This document shows positions 44,469 through 54,065 of a stretch of DNA of 64,000 nucleotides, one piece after another. The notes beneath the pieces are model-generated. The model saw nothing but the letters and a program-made list of their open reading frames with translations, did no database searches and had not been told where the DNA came from. The stretch lies in the NCBI RefSeq assembly GCF_900019265.1, contig NZ_CYGX02000008.1:61381-125380 (forward strand), read 5' to 3'. How positions within the stretch are numbered: position 1 is the first letter of the stretch; every line of letters begins with the position of its first letter. The stretch comes from Paraburkholderia ribeironis. Its GTDB lineage: Bacteria > Pseudomonadota > Gammaproteobacteria > Burkholderiales > Burkholderiaceae. Made by a program: the position numbers and the translations under genes.

Positions 44469-44617
44469 TGAGAAAACGCCGGGCCGTCCCGCTTTTCTCA
44501 TCCCCTCGTGGAACCTGGCGCAAGGCGGCAGGTTGGGGGCGCTCCTGCTGAAACGCCGGGCGGCCTCAGGTCTTCCCACCCCTTCGTGGGGCCTAGGGTC
44601 CAAGGCAAGGCGGCAGG
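44469..44617. repeat. Imperfect ~77-bp tandem duplication upstream of waaC
   Basis: AAACGCCGGGC through CAAGGCGGCAGG occurs at 44474-44532 and again, diverged, at 44551-44617. Copy 1 starts inside an 8-bp inverted repeat TGAGAAAA / TTTTCTCA (44469-44476 and 44493-44500); copy 2 contains the palindromic CCCCTTCGTGGGG. It occupies the leader between the upstream terminator and waaC. Confidence 0.7.
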
Positions 44618-44673
44618 CAGGGACTCTTTCAATGCATCTTCGGGCCGGATAACCGGTTTTCCCACTCTTGAGC

Positions 44674-45669
44674 GTGCAAAAGATATTGATCGTGAGGGTG
44701 TCGTCATTGGGCGACGTCGTTCACAACATGCCGGTGATCGCCGACATCCGACGCCGCCATCCCGAGGCCGAGATCGACTGGCTCGTCGAGGAGAGCTTCG
44801 TCGGACTCGTGCAACTGGTGAGCGGCGTGCGGCGGGCGATTCCCGTGTCGCTGCGGCGCTGGCGCAAGCGCATCCTGTCGGCCGACAACTGGCGCGAGAT
44901 CAGCGCGTTTCGCCGCGCGCTCGCCGCCGAGCACTACGATCTGGTGATCGACTGCCAGGGGCTCATCAAGACCGCCTGGGTCGCGCGCATGGCGCGCGGG
45001 CCGCTCGTCGGCCTCGCGAACCGTACCGACGGCGCGGGCTTCGAATGGCCGGTGCGCTTCTTCTACGACCGGCGCGTGCCGATCGAGGCGCGCACTCACG
45101 TGGTGGAACGCACGCGGCAACTGGTGGCCGCGGCGCTAAACGACCCGCCGCCGCAACCCACCGACGACATCGACTTCGGCCTCGACACCGGGCGCGCCGC
45201 GCTGGCGCTGTCGCAGGCCAATCTGAACCTGCCGGTGCCGTACGTGGTGTTCGTGCATGCGACCTCGCGCGCCGACAAGCAATGGCCCGACGCCGCGTGG
45301 ATCGAGCTTGGGCAGTCGCTGGTGCGGCGCGGCGCGTCGATCGTGCTGCCGTGGGGCAGCGATGCCGAGCGCACGACCAGCGAGCGGCTCGCGAAGGAAT
45401 TCGGCGCGGCGGCGATCGTGCCGCCGAAGCTGTCGTTGCCCGCGGTGGTCGGCCTGATCGAAGGCGCGGCCGCGACGGTCGGGGTTGACACAGGTCTGGT
45501 TCACATCGCGGCGGCGCTGAAGCGGCCCACGGTCGAGTTGTACAATTTCTCGACGGCATGGCGTACCGGCGGCTACTGGTCGCCGGACGTCGTCAATCTC
45601 GGCTCGGCGGGCCAGCCGCCCACGCTGCAACAGGTCAAGTCGGCGCTGGCCGGTTATGGTCTGCTGTAA
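44674..45669 (+). CDS. waaC: Lipopolysaccharide heptosyltransferase I
   Basis: GTG at 44674 gives a start reading QKILIVRVSSLGDVVHNMPV, the WaaC N terminus; TTG at 44668 is an equally possible start two codons upstream. The 331-residue GT-B (GT9) enzyme has YDLVIDCQGLIKTAWVARMA, FVHATSRADKQWP and later TVGVDTGLVHIAAALKRPTVELY, the ADP-heptose-binding end. It adds the first L,D-heptose to Kdo in the inner core. The next genes, kdoO and waaA, act on the neighbouring Kdo residues, so this is an inner-core block. Confidence 0.92.
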   Translation: MQKILIVRVSSLGDVVHNMPVIADIRRRHPEAEIDWLVEESFVGLVQLVSGVRRAIPVSLRRWRKRILSADNWREISAFRRALAAEHYDLVIDCQGLIKTAWVARMARGPLVGLANRTDGAGFEWPVRFFYDRRVPIEARTHVVERTRQLVAAALNDPPPQPTDDIDFGLDTGRAALALSQANLNLPVPYVVFVHATSRADKQWPDAAWIELGQSLVRRGASIVLPWGSDAERTTSERLAKEFGAAAIVPPKLSLPAVVGLIEGAAATVGVDTGLVHIAAALKRPTVELYNFSTAWRTGGYWSPDVVNLGSAGQPPTLQQVKSALAGYGLL

Positions 45670-45755
45670 CCCGGGCCTGCTGTAACCCCTCGGTGCGCAG
45701 CGCGTGGCGCGGCTTGCGCGTACGCTCCGCGCACCTTCCGTTCTCCAGGGCAACC

Positions 45756-46640
45756 ATGAACGAAACCCAGATCATCGAAGTAGCGAACGCCGACTGGCAC
45801 GGACGCAACCTGTCCGTGCCGCGCGAGACGCTGCTCGCCGGCGTTGAACGCGGCAAGGTGCTGTACTTTCCGAACCTGCGCTTCGCGATCGAAGGCGGCG
45901 AACAGGCGCTGCTCGATCCCGCGCTCGCCGATCCGAGCCGCAAGAACATCAGCCTCGAACCCAACGGCGGCGCGCTGCATGGCGTGGCCGGCGACGCCGT
46001 CACGCAATCGGCGGTGCGCGCGTTGATCGCGCGTTACCAGGCCAATGCGCGCACGCTGGTCGACGGGCTCTTTCCCGAATACGACGGCAGGCTGCGCGTC
46101 GCGCCCACCAGCCTGCGGCTGCATCGGGTCGAGACGCGCGAGACCTCATGGCGTAAAGACGATAGCCGTCTGCACGTCGACGCATTCCCGTCGCGGCCGA
46201 ACTACGGCGAGCGGATTCTGCGCGTGTTCACCAATGTCAACCCGCACGGCGTGCCGCGCGTATGGCGCGTCGGCGAGCCGTTCGAGGACATGGCGCGGCG
46301 CTTCCTGCCGCGCATCAAACCGCAGATGCCGGGTTCGGCGTGGCTGCTGAACCTGCTGCACGTCACCAAGTCGCAGCGCAGCGAGTACGACCATCTGATG
46401 CTGCATTTGCACGACGGCATGAAGGCCGATCTCGACTATCAGAAGTCGAGCCCGCAGGAGACCATGCCGTTTCCGCCGGGCAGCGTGTGGGTATGTTTCT
46501 CCGACCAGACTTCGCATGCGGTGATGTCCGGCCAGTTCATGCTGGAGCAGACTTTCTTCCTGCCGGTCAAGGCGATGGCGCAGCCCGAATGCGCGCCGCT
46601 CGGCATTCTCGAGCGCCTGCAGAGCAGGGCGCTGGTTTGA
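45756..46640 (+). CDS. kdoO: Kdo hydroxylase (Fe(II)/2-oxoglutarate dioxygenase)
   Basis: The 294-residue protein starts at ATG 45756 with AGGG upstream. RLHVDAFPSRP places an HxD pair at His140-Asp142, and TSHAVMSGQF has a distal His at 254, together the metal triad of the dioxygenase superfamily; Arg residues follow for 2-oxoglutarate. Sequence and position between waaC and waaA match KdoO, described in Burkholderia and Yersinia, which hydroxylates the outer Kdo to Ko. That change makes the core more acid-stable. It follows waaC by 86 bp and may share its transcript. Confidence 0.85.
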   Translation: MNETQIIEVANADWHGRNLSVPRETLLAGVERGKVLYFPNLRFAIEGGEQALLDPALADPSRKNISLEPNGGALHGVAGDAVTQSAVRALIARYQANARTLVDGLFPEYDGRLRVAPTSLRLHRVETRETSWRKDDSRLHVDAFPSRPNYGERILRVFTNVNPHGVPRVWRVGEPFEDMARRFLPRIKPQMPGSAWLLNLLHVTKSQRSEYDHLMLHLHDGMKADLDYQKSSPQETMPFPPGSVWVCFSDQTSHAVMSGQFMLEQTFFLPVKAMAQPECAPLGILERLQSRALV

Positions 46641-46694
46641 GCGCCGCGGTGCTGGTGGGGATTGGGCGACGCGCGTGCCGCCGTGCGCCGGAGC

Positions 46695-46829
46695 GCGTGA
46701 AGCATGTTCAGCATGTGAAGCATGTTCAGCGCGTGAAGCACGTGAAGCACGTGAAGCACGTGAAGCACGTGAAGCATGTGAAGCATGTGAAGCACGCGCG
46801 GCACGTGAATAACGCGAAGCATGCGGAGC
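46695..46829. repeat. 15-unit 9-bp minisatellite in the waaA leader
   Basis: Fifteen consecutive 9-bp units of consensus RYGTGAAGC run from 46695 to 46829 and stop four bases before the waaA ATG; several units contain the CACGTG palindrome. The last diverged unit ATGCGGAGC supplies the only GGAG-like ribosome site. Because the unit is three codons long, all frames remain open, which explains spurious Val-Lys-His open frames here. Confidence 0.9.
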
Positions 46830-46833
46830 GCCC

Positions 46834-48147
46834 ATGCTGAGGGCGATTTATCATGCGCTCTGGTGGCTCATCGCGCCGCTTGCTGTGCTGCGTCTGTTGA
46901 TCCGTTCGCGCAAGGAGCGCGGTTATCGCGAGCATATCGGCGAGCGCTTTGGTTATTCGCGCGGCCGGCTGCCCGAAGACAACGCGCCGTTAATCTGGGT
47001 GCATGCGGTGTCGGTGGGCGAGACGCGCGCCGCGCAGCCGTTGATCGACGCGCTGATCAAGGCGCGTCCCGACGCGCGCATTCTGTTGACGCACATGACG
47101 CCGAGTGGCCGGGCGACCGGCACACAGATTTTCGGCGACACCGTGTTGCGCAGCTATCTGCCGTACGACATGCCGCATGCGGTGCGGCGGTTCCTGCGCA
47201 CGTGGCGGCCGTCGCTCGGTCTGGTGATGGAAACCGAAGTGTGGCCGACACTGATCGACGAATGCCGTCGCGCGGATGTGCCGCTCGTGCTGACCAATGC
47301 GCGAATGTCGGCGCGCTCGTATAAGCGTGCGGCCAAATTCGGCGGCGCGACCCGAGATGTGTTCGGTGGTTTCGCCCGCGTGCTGGCGCAGAGCCCGGCC
47401 GATGCCGAGCGGCTCACTGCGCTCGGCGCGCGCAACGTCGCGGTGCTCGGCAATCTGAAGTTCGACATGACTACGCCGCCGGAACTGGCGGCGCGCGGTC
47501 ATGCGTGGCGCGCGGCGATCGGCACGCGACCAGTGTGGGTCGCGGCGAGCACGCGCGAAGGCGAAGAGGCGTTGGTATTGCAGACGTTCGCGGCGCTCGG
47601 CATCGATAATGCACTGCTGATCCTGGTGCCGCGTCACCCGCAACGCTTTAACGAAGTGGCGGCGTTGGTCGAGAAGGCGGGCTTGCGGCTCGAGCGGCGC
47701 TCGAACTGGGCGCCGGACGCGAAGGTGGCGTCCGCGGCGTTGAGCACGAGCGGCCGCGTGCCGGCTTTGCCTGCCGGCGTGAACGTGTTGCTGGGCGATT
47801 CGATGGGCGAACTCGGCGCGTACTATGCCGCTGCGGATCTGGCGTTTATCGGCGGCAGTCTGTTGCCGCTCGGCGGGCAGAATCTGATCGAAGCGTGTGC
47901 GGTCGGTGTGCCGGTGCTGATCGGGCCGCACGTGTTCAACTTCACGCAGGCCACTGCGGATGCGGTCGCGGCGGGCGCCGCCTTGCAGGTGCAAGACCCA
48001 GCCGATCTGGCGCGAGCTTTACGCGAGCTGTTCGGTGACAAGCCGCGGCGGCTGGCGATGGGCGGCGCGGCGTCGGCCTTCGCCGCGCGTCACCGTGGCG
48101 CCACCGCGCGCACCGTGGATGTGTTGATGGCGTTGGTGCCGGAGTGA
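46834..48147 (+). CDS. waaA: 3-deoxy-D-manno-octulosonic acid (Kdo) transferase
   Basis: The 437-residue protein has an N-terminal membrane anchor (ALWWLIAPLAVLRLLI), then RKERGYREHIGERFG, IWVHAVSVGETRAAQPLI, VMETEVWPTLI, LTNARMSARSYKR and FIGGSLLPLGGQNLIEACAVGVPVLIGPHVFNF. These are the conserved segments of WaaA/KdtA (GT30). It attaches Kdo to lipid A at the inner membrane, an essential step. The ATG follows directly after the 9-bp repeat array and depends on it for the ribosome site. A related array lies between its end and ureG. Confidence 0.94.
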   Translation: MLRAIYHALWWLIAPLAVLRLLIRSRKERGYREHIGERFGYSRGRLPEDNAPLIWVHAVSVGETRAAQPLIDALIKARPDARILLTHMTPSGRATGTQIFGDTVLRSYLPYDMPHAVRRFLRTWRPSLGLVMETEVWPTLIDECRRADVPLVLTNARMSARSYKRAAKFGGATRDVFGGFARVLAQSPADAERLTALGARNVAVLGNLKFDMTTPPELAARGHAWRAAIGTRPVWVAASTREGEEALVLQTFAALGIDNALLILVPRHPQRFNEVAALVEKAGLRLERRSNWAPDAKVASAALSTSGRVPALPAGVNVLLGDSMGELGAYYAAADLAFIGGSLLPLGGQNLIEACAVGVPVLIGPHVFNFTQATADAVAAGAALQVQDPADLARALRELFGDKPRRLAMGGAASAFAARHRGATARTVDVLMALVPE

Positions 48148-48220
48148 TGCAGTGATGGAGTGACGCAGTGAATCAGTGACTTGTGGCGCAGAGGGCGTGA
48201 AGCCTCGGCGTGCGCAACGT

Positions 48221-48346
48221 GCGCGAAGCGTTTGAAGGGCTTGAAGCGTTTGAAGCATGTCAAGCGTGTGAAGTGCGTGAAGCGTGTGAAGTGCGTGAAG
48301 TGCGTGAAGCGTGTGAAGTGCGTGAAGTGCGTGAAGTGCGTGAAGC
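48221..48346. repeat. 14-unit 9-bp minisatellite between waaA and ureG
   Basis: Fourteen 9-bp units of consensus GYGTGAAGY occupy the gap between the convergent waaA and ureG genes. The unit core GTGAAG is the same as in the array upstream of waaA, so waaA is bracketed by two related arrays in the same orientation. Units are variable at their left end (GTTTGAAGG, GCTTGAAGC) and near identical at the right end. Confidence 0.88.
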
Positions 48347-48403
48347 GTGCATCGAGGCTGCGGCTTTCGAACCTTGGCCTCACTCCCCACTTCACTCCCC
48401 GCC

Positions 48404-49048
48404 TCACACCTTCAGCAATCCCTTCTTCTCGATAAACGCCACCACCTCGTTCAATCCGTCGAGCGCCTTCAGATTGCACATCACGAAGGGCCGCTCGCCG
48501 CGCATCTTCTTTGCGTCCGCAGCCATCACGTCGAGATTCGCGCCGACCATCGGCGCGAGGTCCGTCTTGTTGATCACCAGCAGGTCCGACTTCGTAATGC
48601 CGGGGCCGCCCTTGCGCGGAATCTTCTCGCCGCCCGCCACGTCGATCACGTAGATGGTCAGGTCCGACAGCTCCGGACTGAACGTCGCCGCGAGGTTGTC
48701 GCCGCCCGATTCGATGAACACGATATCGGCGTCAGGAAAGCGCGACAGCATGCGGTCGACGGCTTCGAGGTTGATCGACGCGTCTTCGCGGATCGCCGTA
48801 TGCGGGCAGCCGCCCGTTTCGACGCCCATGATCCGCTCGGCCGGCAACGCGCCCGCCACTGTCAAGAGACGTTGATCTTCCTTCGTATAGATGTCGTTGG
48901 TAATCGCGACGAGATCATATTGGTCGCGCATCGCCTTGCAGAGCATTTCGAGCAGCGTGGTCTTGCCGGAGCCGACCGGACCGCCGACGCCCACGCGCAA
49001 CGGCGGCAGTTTCCTGGTGCGGGCAGCTGGCTGATGAGGTGCGTTCAT
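48404..49048 (-). CDS. ureG: Urease accessory GTPase
   Basis: The 214-residue protein has [20 protein letters not shown] (P-loop), [18 protein letters not shown] with the CPH nickel-binding motif, [17 protein letters not shown] and [13 protein letters not shown] (guanine specificity). UreG hydrolyses GTP in complex with UreD and UreF to deliver nickel into apo-urease. It is the last gene of the urease operon. Confidence 0.96.
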   Translation of the reverse strand: MNAPHQPAARTRKLPPLRVGVGGPVGSGKTTLLEMLCKAMRDQYDLVAITNDIYTKEDQRLLTVAGALPAERIMGVETGGCPHTAIREDASINLEAVDRMLSRFPDADIVFIESGGDNLAATFSPELSDLTIYVIDVAGGEKIPRKGGPGITKSDLLVINKTDLAPMVGANLDVMAADAKKMRGERPFVMCNLKALDGLNEVVAFIEKKGLLKV

Positions 49049-49059
49049 GATGGATCGTG

Positions 49060-49740
49060 TTATGAGCGAAAGAGCCGCGAATACTGCGACTCGTGACGCG
49101 CCGACAGAATGCCGAGTTGCGGCGCGAACGTGTTGATGTTTTCCGGCGACGTGGCGAGCGCACGCGCGACGGCGGCGTCGATCGTCTCGCGCAATGCAAC
49201 GATGATGCGCTGGCCCGCGAGCTGTCCCAACGGCACGGCCTTCAACGCGGCGGCGGCCTGGTTCTCGACCCAGCTAAAAGCGTAAGCGGCGAGCGCGGCG
49301 TCGACGGCGGCGTCGTGCGCGTACGCGGCGAACGCGAACGCGGTGGGTTGCGCGAGCGGCGTGAGCGTTGCGAGCGTCGCGCGTCTTGCCGCATCGCCCC
49401 ATTCGAGCGACACGCACAACTGCCGCAGCGACCAGCCCATCTGTTCGGTTTCGCGGCGCAGCTCCGCGGACTCGCGGCTCGCGAGAAATTCGCCGTTGGC
49501 GTCGGCGAGACCCGCGGCGTCATGCGCACGCCAGCGTTCCATCTGATGCGCGAGAAACGGCAGCTCGCCGTGCGCGAGCACGTCGGTCAGGCCGCTCGCG
49601 ATCCACGCGCGGGCGGAATCGGCATCGGTGATCAGTTGTGCTTCGATCGCGGCTTCGAGTCCTTGCGAGTAGCTGAACGCGCCAATCGGCAGCGCCGGCG
49701 ACGCGAGATGCAGCAGCGCGGTGAGTTCAGCGATGCGCAT
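49060..49740 (-). CDS. ureF: Urease accessory protein
   Basis: The helical 226-residue protein begins [32 protein letters not shown], the UreF signature, and ends near LFRS. ATG at 49740 is used; ATG at 49749 three codons upstream is an alternative. Either start lies inside the His-rich tail of ureE, so ureE and ureF overlap by 14 or 23 bases. UreF bridges UreD and UreG in the activation complex and gates GTP hydrolysis. It ends 11 bases before ureG. Confidence 0.93.
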   Translation of the reverse strand: MRIAELTALLHLASPALPIGAFSYSQGLEAAIEAQLITDADSARAWIASGLTDVLAHGELPFLAHQMERWRAHDAAGLADANGEFLASRESAELRRETEQMGWSLRQLCVSLEWGDAARRATLATLTPLAQPTAFAFAAYAHDAAVDAALAAYAFSWVENQAAAALKAVPLGQLAGQRIIVALRETIDAAVARALATSPENINTFAPQLGILSARHESQYSRLFRS

Positions 49741-50395
49741 GATGCGCATGATGCGAGTGATGCGGGTGGCCGCACGATTCGTCGTGGTCGTGCGAGTGAT
49801 CGTGGTCGTGATCGTGCGAGTGGCCGTGGTCGTGCGAATGGTCGTTGCCATGCTCATGCGAGTGGCCATGCTCATGCCCGTGATGCTCACCGAACACCTG
49901 CTGCGCGAGCGCATAGTCTTCGGCGAACGTCTCGTCATGCCCATGCTTGTGCCCGCCGCCATACGCGCCGGACTCCGGCTGGAACGGCATCGACACCTGA
50001 TCGACCGTCGTGCCGATGCGCACCAGCATGTCGGCCAGCACCGGATCGTATTCGAGCTTCAGGTAATCCGCGCCCACTTCGACCGGCGTGTGGCGATTGC
50101 CGAGGTGATACGCGGCGCGTGTCAGCGTCAACGCATCTTTTGCGCGCACGACCAGCACCGCTTGCGGCGCGGCAACCACGCGCACGAGGCCGCCGTCGTC
50201 GGCGACGAGCACGTCGCCGTCGCGCAGCACGGTGCCGCGCGGCAGCAGCAGCGCGACTTCTTCGCCGCTGTCGAGCGTGGCCGCGAGCCGGCTCCGGCGA
50301 CGCTCGTCGAACGCGAGCGTCAGGGTTGGCGCGCGCTTCACCAGCACCGGTGCGAGCTTCAGATGCGGCGCGAGCAGTTTGTCGAGAGTACGCAT
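49727..50395 (-). CDS. ureE: Urease nickel metallochaperone with long His-rich tail
   Basis: ATG at 50395, two bases after the ureC stop, gives 222 residues. The N-terminal two-thirds match UreE, with [19 protein letters not shown] and [13 protein letters not shown], the latter in the metal-binding C-terminal domain. The last 75 residues are a His/Asp tract holding about 28 His ([15 protein letters not shown], then [13 protein letters not shown] and [10 protein letters not shown]). Such tails store or concentrate nickel. The tail DNA is a repetitive region that also carries the ureF start. Confidence 0.93.
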   Translation of the reverse strand: MRTLDKLLAPHLKLAPVLVKRAPTLTLAFDERRRSRLAATLDSGEEVALLLPRGTVLRDGDVLVADDGGLVRVVAAPQAVLVVRAKDALTLTRAAYHLGNRHTPVEVGADYLKLEYDPVLADMLVRIGTTVDQVSMPFQPESGAYGGGHKHGHDETFAEDYALAQQVFGEHHGHEHGHSHEHGNDHSHDHGHSHDHDHDHSHDHDESCGHPHHSHHAHHAHR

Positions 50396-50397
50396 GG

Positions 50398-52104
50398 TCA
50401 GAACAGGAAGTAGCGTTGCGCCATCGGCAGCACGGTAGCCGGATCGCAGGTCAGCAATTGGCCGTCGGCGATTACCTGATAGGTTTCCGGATCGACGCTG
50501 ATCGCCGGACGCCACGCGTTGTGAATCATGTCCGCCTTCGAGATGTTGCGGCAGTTCTTCACAGCCACGATACGCTTGTTCAGACCGTAACGTTCGGCCA
50601 CGCCCGCGTCGGCGGCCAGCTGCGACACGAAGGTCAGCGACGTGCGCCCCAATGCGCCACCGCGCGTGGCGAACATCTCGCGATAGTGAACCGGTTGCGG
50701 CGTCGGAATCGACGCATTGGGATCGCCCATCTGCGCCATCGCGATCATGCCACCCTTCAGGATCAGCGACGGCTTGATGCCGAAGAACGCGGGTTCCCAG
50801 AACACCAGGTCGGCCCACTTGCCCGGTTCGATCGAGCCGACTTCATGCGCGATGCCATGCGTGATCGCCGGGTTGATCGTGTACTTCGCGACATAGCGCT
50901 TCGCGCGGAAATTGTCGTGGCGCGCGTTGTCCTCGGGCAGCGCGCCGCGTTGCACCTTCATCTTGTGCGCGGTCTGCCACGTGCGGATGATCACCTCGCC
51001 GACGCGGCCCATTGCCTGCGAATCCGACGACAGCATCGACAGCGCGCCGAGATCATGCAGGATGTCTTCGGCGGCGATGGTTTCGCGGCGAATGCGCGAT
51101 TCGGCGAACGCGATGTCTTCGGCGATCGACGGGTCCAGGTGGTGGCACACCATCAGCATGTCGAGATGCTCTTCGAGCGTGTTGACGGTGTACGGGCGCG
51201 TCGGATTGGTCGACGAAGGCAGCACGTTCGCTTCGCCGCACACCTTGATGATGTCCGGCGCGTGGCCGCCGCCCGCGCCCTCGGTGTGATACGTGTGGAT
51301 CGTGCGGCCCTTGAACGCGGCGACCGTCGCTTCGACGAAGCCCGCTTCGTTCAGCGTGTCGGTGTGGATCGCGACCTGCGTGTCGGTGTCGTCGGCGACG
51401 GACAGACAATTGTCGATCGCGGCGGGCGTCGTGCCCCAATCCTCGTGCAGCTTCAGACCGATCGCGCCCGCGGCGATCTGCTCGAGCGCCGGCTGCGGCT
51501 GGCTCACGTTGCCCTTGCCTAGAAAGCCGAGATTCATCGGATAACCATCGGCCGCTTGCAGCATGCGTTCGAGATGCCACGGACCCGGCGTGCAGGTGGT
51601 CGCGTTGGTGCCGGTGGCGGGGCCGGTGCCGCCGCCGAGCATGGTGGTCACGCCACTCGCGAGCGCTTCCTCGATCTGCTGCGGGCTGATGAAGTGTATG
51701 TGCGTATCGATGCCGCCCGCCGTCACGATCAGGCCTTCGCCGGCGATCACTTCGGTCGACGCGCCGATCGCAATCGTCACATTCGGCTGGATGTCCGGAT
51801 TGCCGGCCTTGCCGATCGCGGCGATGCGGCCGTCCTTGATGCCGATGTCGGCCTTCACGATGCCCCAATGGTCAAGGATCACCGCGTTCGTCACGACCGT
51901 ATCGACGACCTCGGCATGCACCCGCTGCGACTGGCCCATGCCGTCGCGAATCACCTTGCCGCCGCCGAATTTGACTTCTTCGCCGTAGGTGGTGAAGTCG
52001 CGCTCGACTTCGATCAGCAACTCGGTATCGGCGAGGCGCACGCGGTCGCCGGTGGTGGGGCCGAACATTTCCGCGTATGCGCGGCGGCCAATGCGTAGTG
52101 TCAT
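50398..52104 (-). CDS. ureC: Urease alpha subunit
   Basis: The 568-residue catalytic subunit has THIHF (His135 and His137), GLKLHEDWG with the carbamylated Lys218, AIHTDT (His247), [14 protein letters not shown] (His273) and MVCHHLDP with the flap His near 321. All nickel ligands and catalytic residues I checked are present, so it should be active. It hydrolyses urea to ammonia and carbamate in the cytoplasm. It follows ureB by 52 bp. Confidence 0.97.
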   Translation of the reverse strand: MTLRIGRRAYAEMFGPTTGDRVRLADTELLIEVERDFTTYGEEVKFGGGKVIRDGMGQSQRVHAEVVDTVVTNAVILDHWGIVKADIGIKDGRIAAIGKAGNPDIQPNVTIAIGASTEVIAGEGLIVTAGGIDTHIHFISPQQIEEALASGVTTMLGGGTGPATGTNATTCTPGPWHLERMLQAADGYPMNLGFLGKGNVSQPQPALEQIAAGAIGLKLHEDWGTTPAAIDNCLSVADDTDTQVAIHTDTLNEAGFVEATVAAFKGRTIHTYHTEGAGGGHAPDIIKVCGEANVLPSSTNPTRPYTVNTLEEHLDMLMVCHHLDPSIAEDIAFAESRIRRETIAAEDILHDLGALSMLSSDSQAMGRVGEVIIRTWQTAHKMKVQRGALPEDNARHDNFRAKRYVAKYTINPAITHGIAHEVGSIEPGKWADLVFWEPAFFGIKPSLILKGGMIAMAQMGDPNASIPTPQPVHYREMFATRGGALGRTSLTFVSQLAADAGVAERYGLNKRIVAVKNCRNISKADMIHNAWRPAISVDPETYQVIADGQLLTCDPATVLPMAQRYFLF

Positions 52105-52156
52105 GGTGTGGGTCCGGAAATGAGCAGTGCGATTTGGGCCAGTGCCCTAAGGGGCA

Positions 52157-52462
52157 TCACAGCTTGCCCATCACCTTGCCGTTGAAGCCGTAGACGATAC
52201 GCTCGCCCGCCAGTTCGACCAGCTCGACCGTGCGTTCCTGACCGGGCTCGAAGCGCACGGCGGTGCCCGCCGCGATATTCAGCCGGAAGCCGCGCGCCGC
52301 ATCGCGATCGAAAGAAAGCGCTTCATTCACTTCGTAGAAGTGGTAGTGCGAGCCGATTTGCACCGGCCGGTCGCCGGTGTTCGACACGACCACCGTGATG
52401 GTGGTGCGGCCCGCGTTGAGCTCGTGTTCGCCGTCGTCGATCAGAAGTTCGCCGGGAATCAT
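52157..52462 (-). CDS. ureB: Urease beta subunit
   Basis: The 101-residue protein starts [18 protein letters not shown] and contains [30 protein letters not shown] and [15 protein letters not shown], all hallmark UreB segments. As in most proteobacteria, beta and gamma are separate polypeptides. It packs against UreC to complete the trimer. It follows ureA by 34 bp. Confidence 0.96.
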   Translation of the reverse strand: MIPGELLIDDGEHELNAGRTTITVVVSNTGDRPVQIGSHYHFYEVNEALSFDRDAARGFRLNIAAGTAVRFEPGQERTVELVELAGERIVYGFNGKVMGKL

Positions 52463-52496
52463 GCTTGCCTTATCGGATCAGGAGGGATCGGGAAGA

Positions 52497-52799
<303 letters not shown>

Positions 52800-52983
52800 C
52801 GAATGTATGCGTTGGTTGCGACGGTTGTGGTGCGGGTCTCGCCAAGGGTCTGAGGCGACCATCATAGGCGCTGCGCGTCGCGGCCGCGATCGACACGCGG
52901 CGCACGCGGCGCACGCGATCAGTCCACGACGGATGCAATGCCAGACGAGCCAGCCACGGTATCAAGTCCGGCTAACGGCGCGC

Positions 52984-53796
52984 TTACAGATCGGCCGGCA
53001 ACGGCGCGCCGAACCACTTCTTCGACATCGTGTTGAGCGTGCCGTCCTGCTTCGCCTGCGCGATCGCGGCGTCCACTTTCTGCTGCAGGCGCGGCTCGTT
53101 CTTGTTCATGCCGACGAAGCAGGGCGAATTCTTGATCACGAACTTCGGCTCCGGCCGGCGCGGCGGATTCTTCGCGAGAATCGCAGCCGCCACGATGTTG
53201 CCGGCGGCGATCAACTGCACCTGGCCCGACAGGAACGCGGCGATGGTTGCGTTGTTGTCCTCGAAGCGTTTGATGGTCGCATTTGGCGCCATCTGCGACA
53301 GGCCGATTTCTTCGAGTGCGCCGCGGGTTGCGCCGACCGTCTTGCCGGTCAGATCGGCGGGGCTGGTCACCTTGATGTCGGCCGGGCCGAACACGCCCTG
53401 GTAGTACGGCGCATAGGCAGTCGAAAAGTCGATCACCTTCTCGCGTTCCGGCGTCTTGCCGAGCGACGAGATCACCAGGTCGACCTTGCCCGTTTGCAGA
53501 TACGGAATCCGGTTCGCGCTATTGACCGGCACGAGTTCGAGCTTCACGTTCATCGACTTCGCGAGCAGCGCGGCGGTGTCGATGTCGTAGCCTTGCGGCT
53601 TCATGTCGGCGCCGACCGAGCCGAACGGCGGATAGTCTTCCGGCACGGCCACTTTCAGCACGCCGGCCTTCGCGATGGTGTCGAGCGTATCGGCGTGAGC
53701 GGCGACCGCATGAAAGGCGAGGTCGGCGGCGATGGGCGCGAACAGCAGTGCGGCGATCAATGCGCGGCGCGCGGGGCGGGGAAAGAGTCGTTTCAT
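52984..53796 (-). CDS. Polar amino-acid type ABC substrate-binding protein between ureD and ureA
   Basis: The 270-residue protein has a signal peptide ending near AVAAHAD, then LKVAVPEDYPPFGSVGADMKPQGYDIDTA, YLQTGKVDLVISSLGKTPEREKVIDFS and LTGKTVGATRGALEE, the standard family 3 solute-binding fold. No matching permease or ATPase lies beside it, and it interrupts the usual ureD-ureA adjacency. It might feed a distant amino-acid transporter, or bind a nitrogen compound co-regulated with urease. Two 14-bp repeats CGTGGTGGGGTAGT sit just upstream of its start at 53808-53835. Confidence 0.85.
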   Translation of the reverse strand: MKRLFPRPARRALIAALLFAPIAADLAFHAVAAHADTLDTIAKAGVLKVAVPEDYPPFGSVGADMKPQGYDIDTAALLAKSMNVKLELVPVNSANRIPYLQTGKVDLVISSLGKTPEREKVIDFSTAYAPYYQGVFGPADIKVTSPADLTGKTVGATRGALEEIGLSQMAPNATIKRFEDNNATIAAFLSGQVQLIAAGNIVAAAILAKNPPRRPEPKFVIKNSPCFVGMNKNEPRLQQKVDAAIAQAKQDGTLNTMSKKWFGAPLPADL

Positions 53797-53807
53797 GGTC
53801 TGTTAGC

Positions 53808-53835
53808 CGTGGTGGGGTAGTCGTGGTGGGGTAGT
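53808..53835. repeat. Two 14-bp tandem repeats upstream of the orphan binding-protein gene
   Basis: CGTGGTGGGGTAGT is repeated exactly at 53808-53821 and 53822-53835, followed by a partial third copy. The array begins 11 bases before the start codon on the minus strand. Confidence 0.85.
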
Positions 53836-54065
53836 CGTGGCGTGGTGGTGGTGGCGAGCCGGTCGGCTGCCGTCGGAGCGCGGCAGCATCGTGGCGCAGG
53901 GCTACGCAAGGTGTGTGCCATCGCGGGGGCTGCGGTTGCGGCCCGTGAGCACAGGTTGCGCACTTGATTGGGGTGCATGTGTGCGCCGCTGTGGTGCGTG
54001 ACCAGCCCTGCGAAGACGAAAGGCCGCTGCGGGGAGGAGGTGACCCGGGAGACGGCCCGGATGGA

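Noticed and set aside
46262..46840. Open frames encoding Val-Lys-His or His-Ala-Ser repeats near waaA
   Set aside because: They come from the 9-bp minisatellite, whose unit is three codons and keeps every frame open; no start signal or homology supports a protein.
46695..48346. CRISPR array
   Set aside because: Units are 9 bp and contiguous without unique spacers, and no cas genes are present.
49093..51522. Long plus-strand open frame of 809 codons antisense to ureC, ureE and ureF
   Set aside because: It is an open shadow of high-GC genes on the other strand; the product is Arg-rich and low in hydrophobic residues, and real urease proteins are certain on the minus strand.
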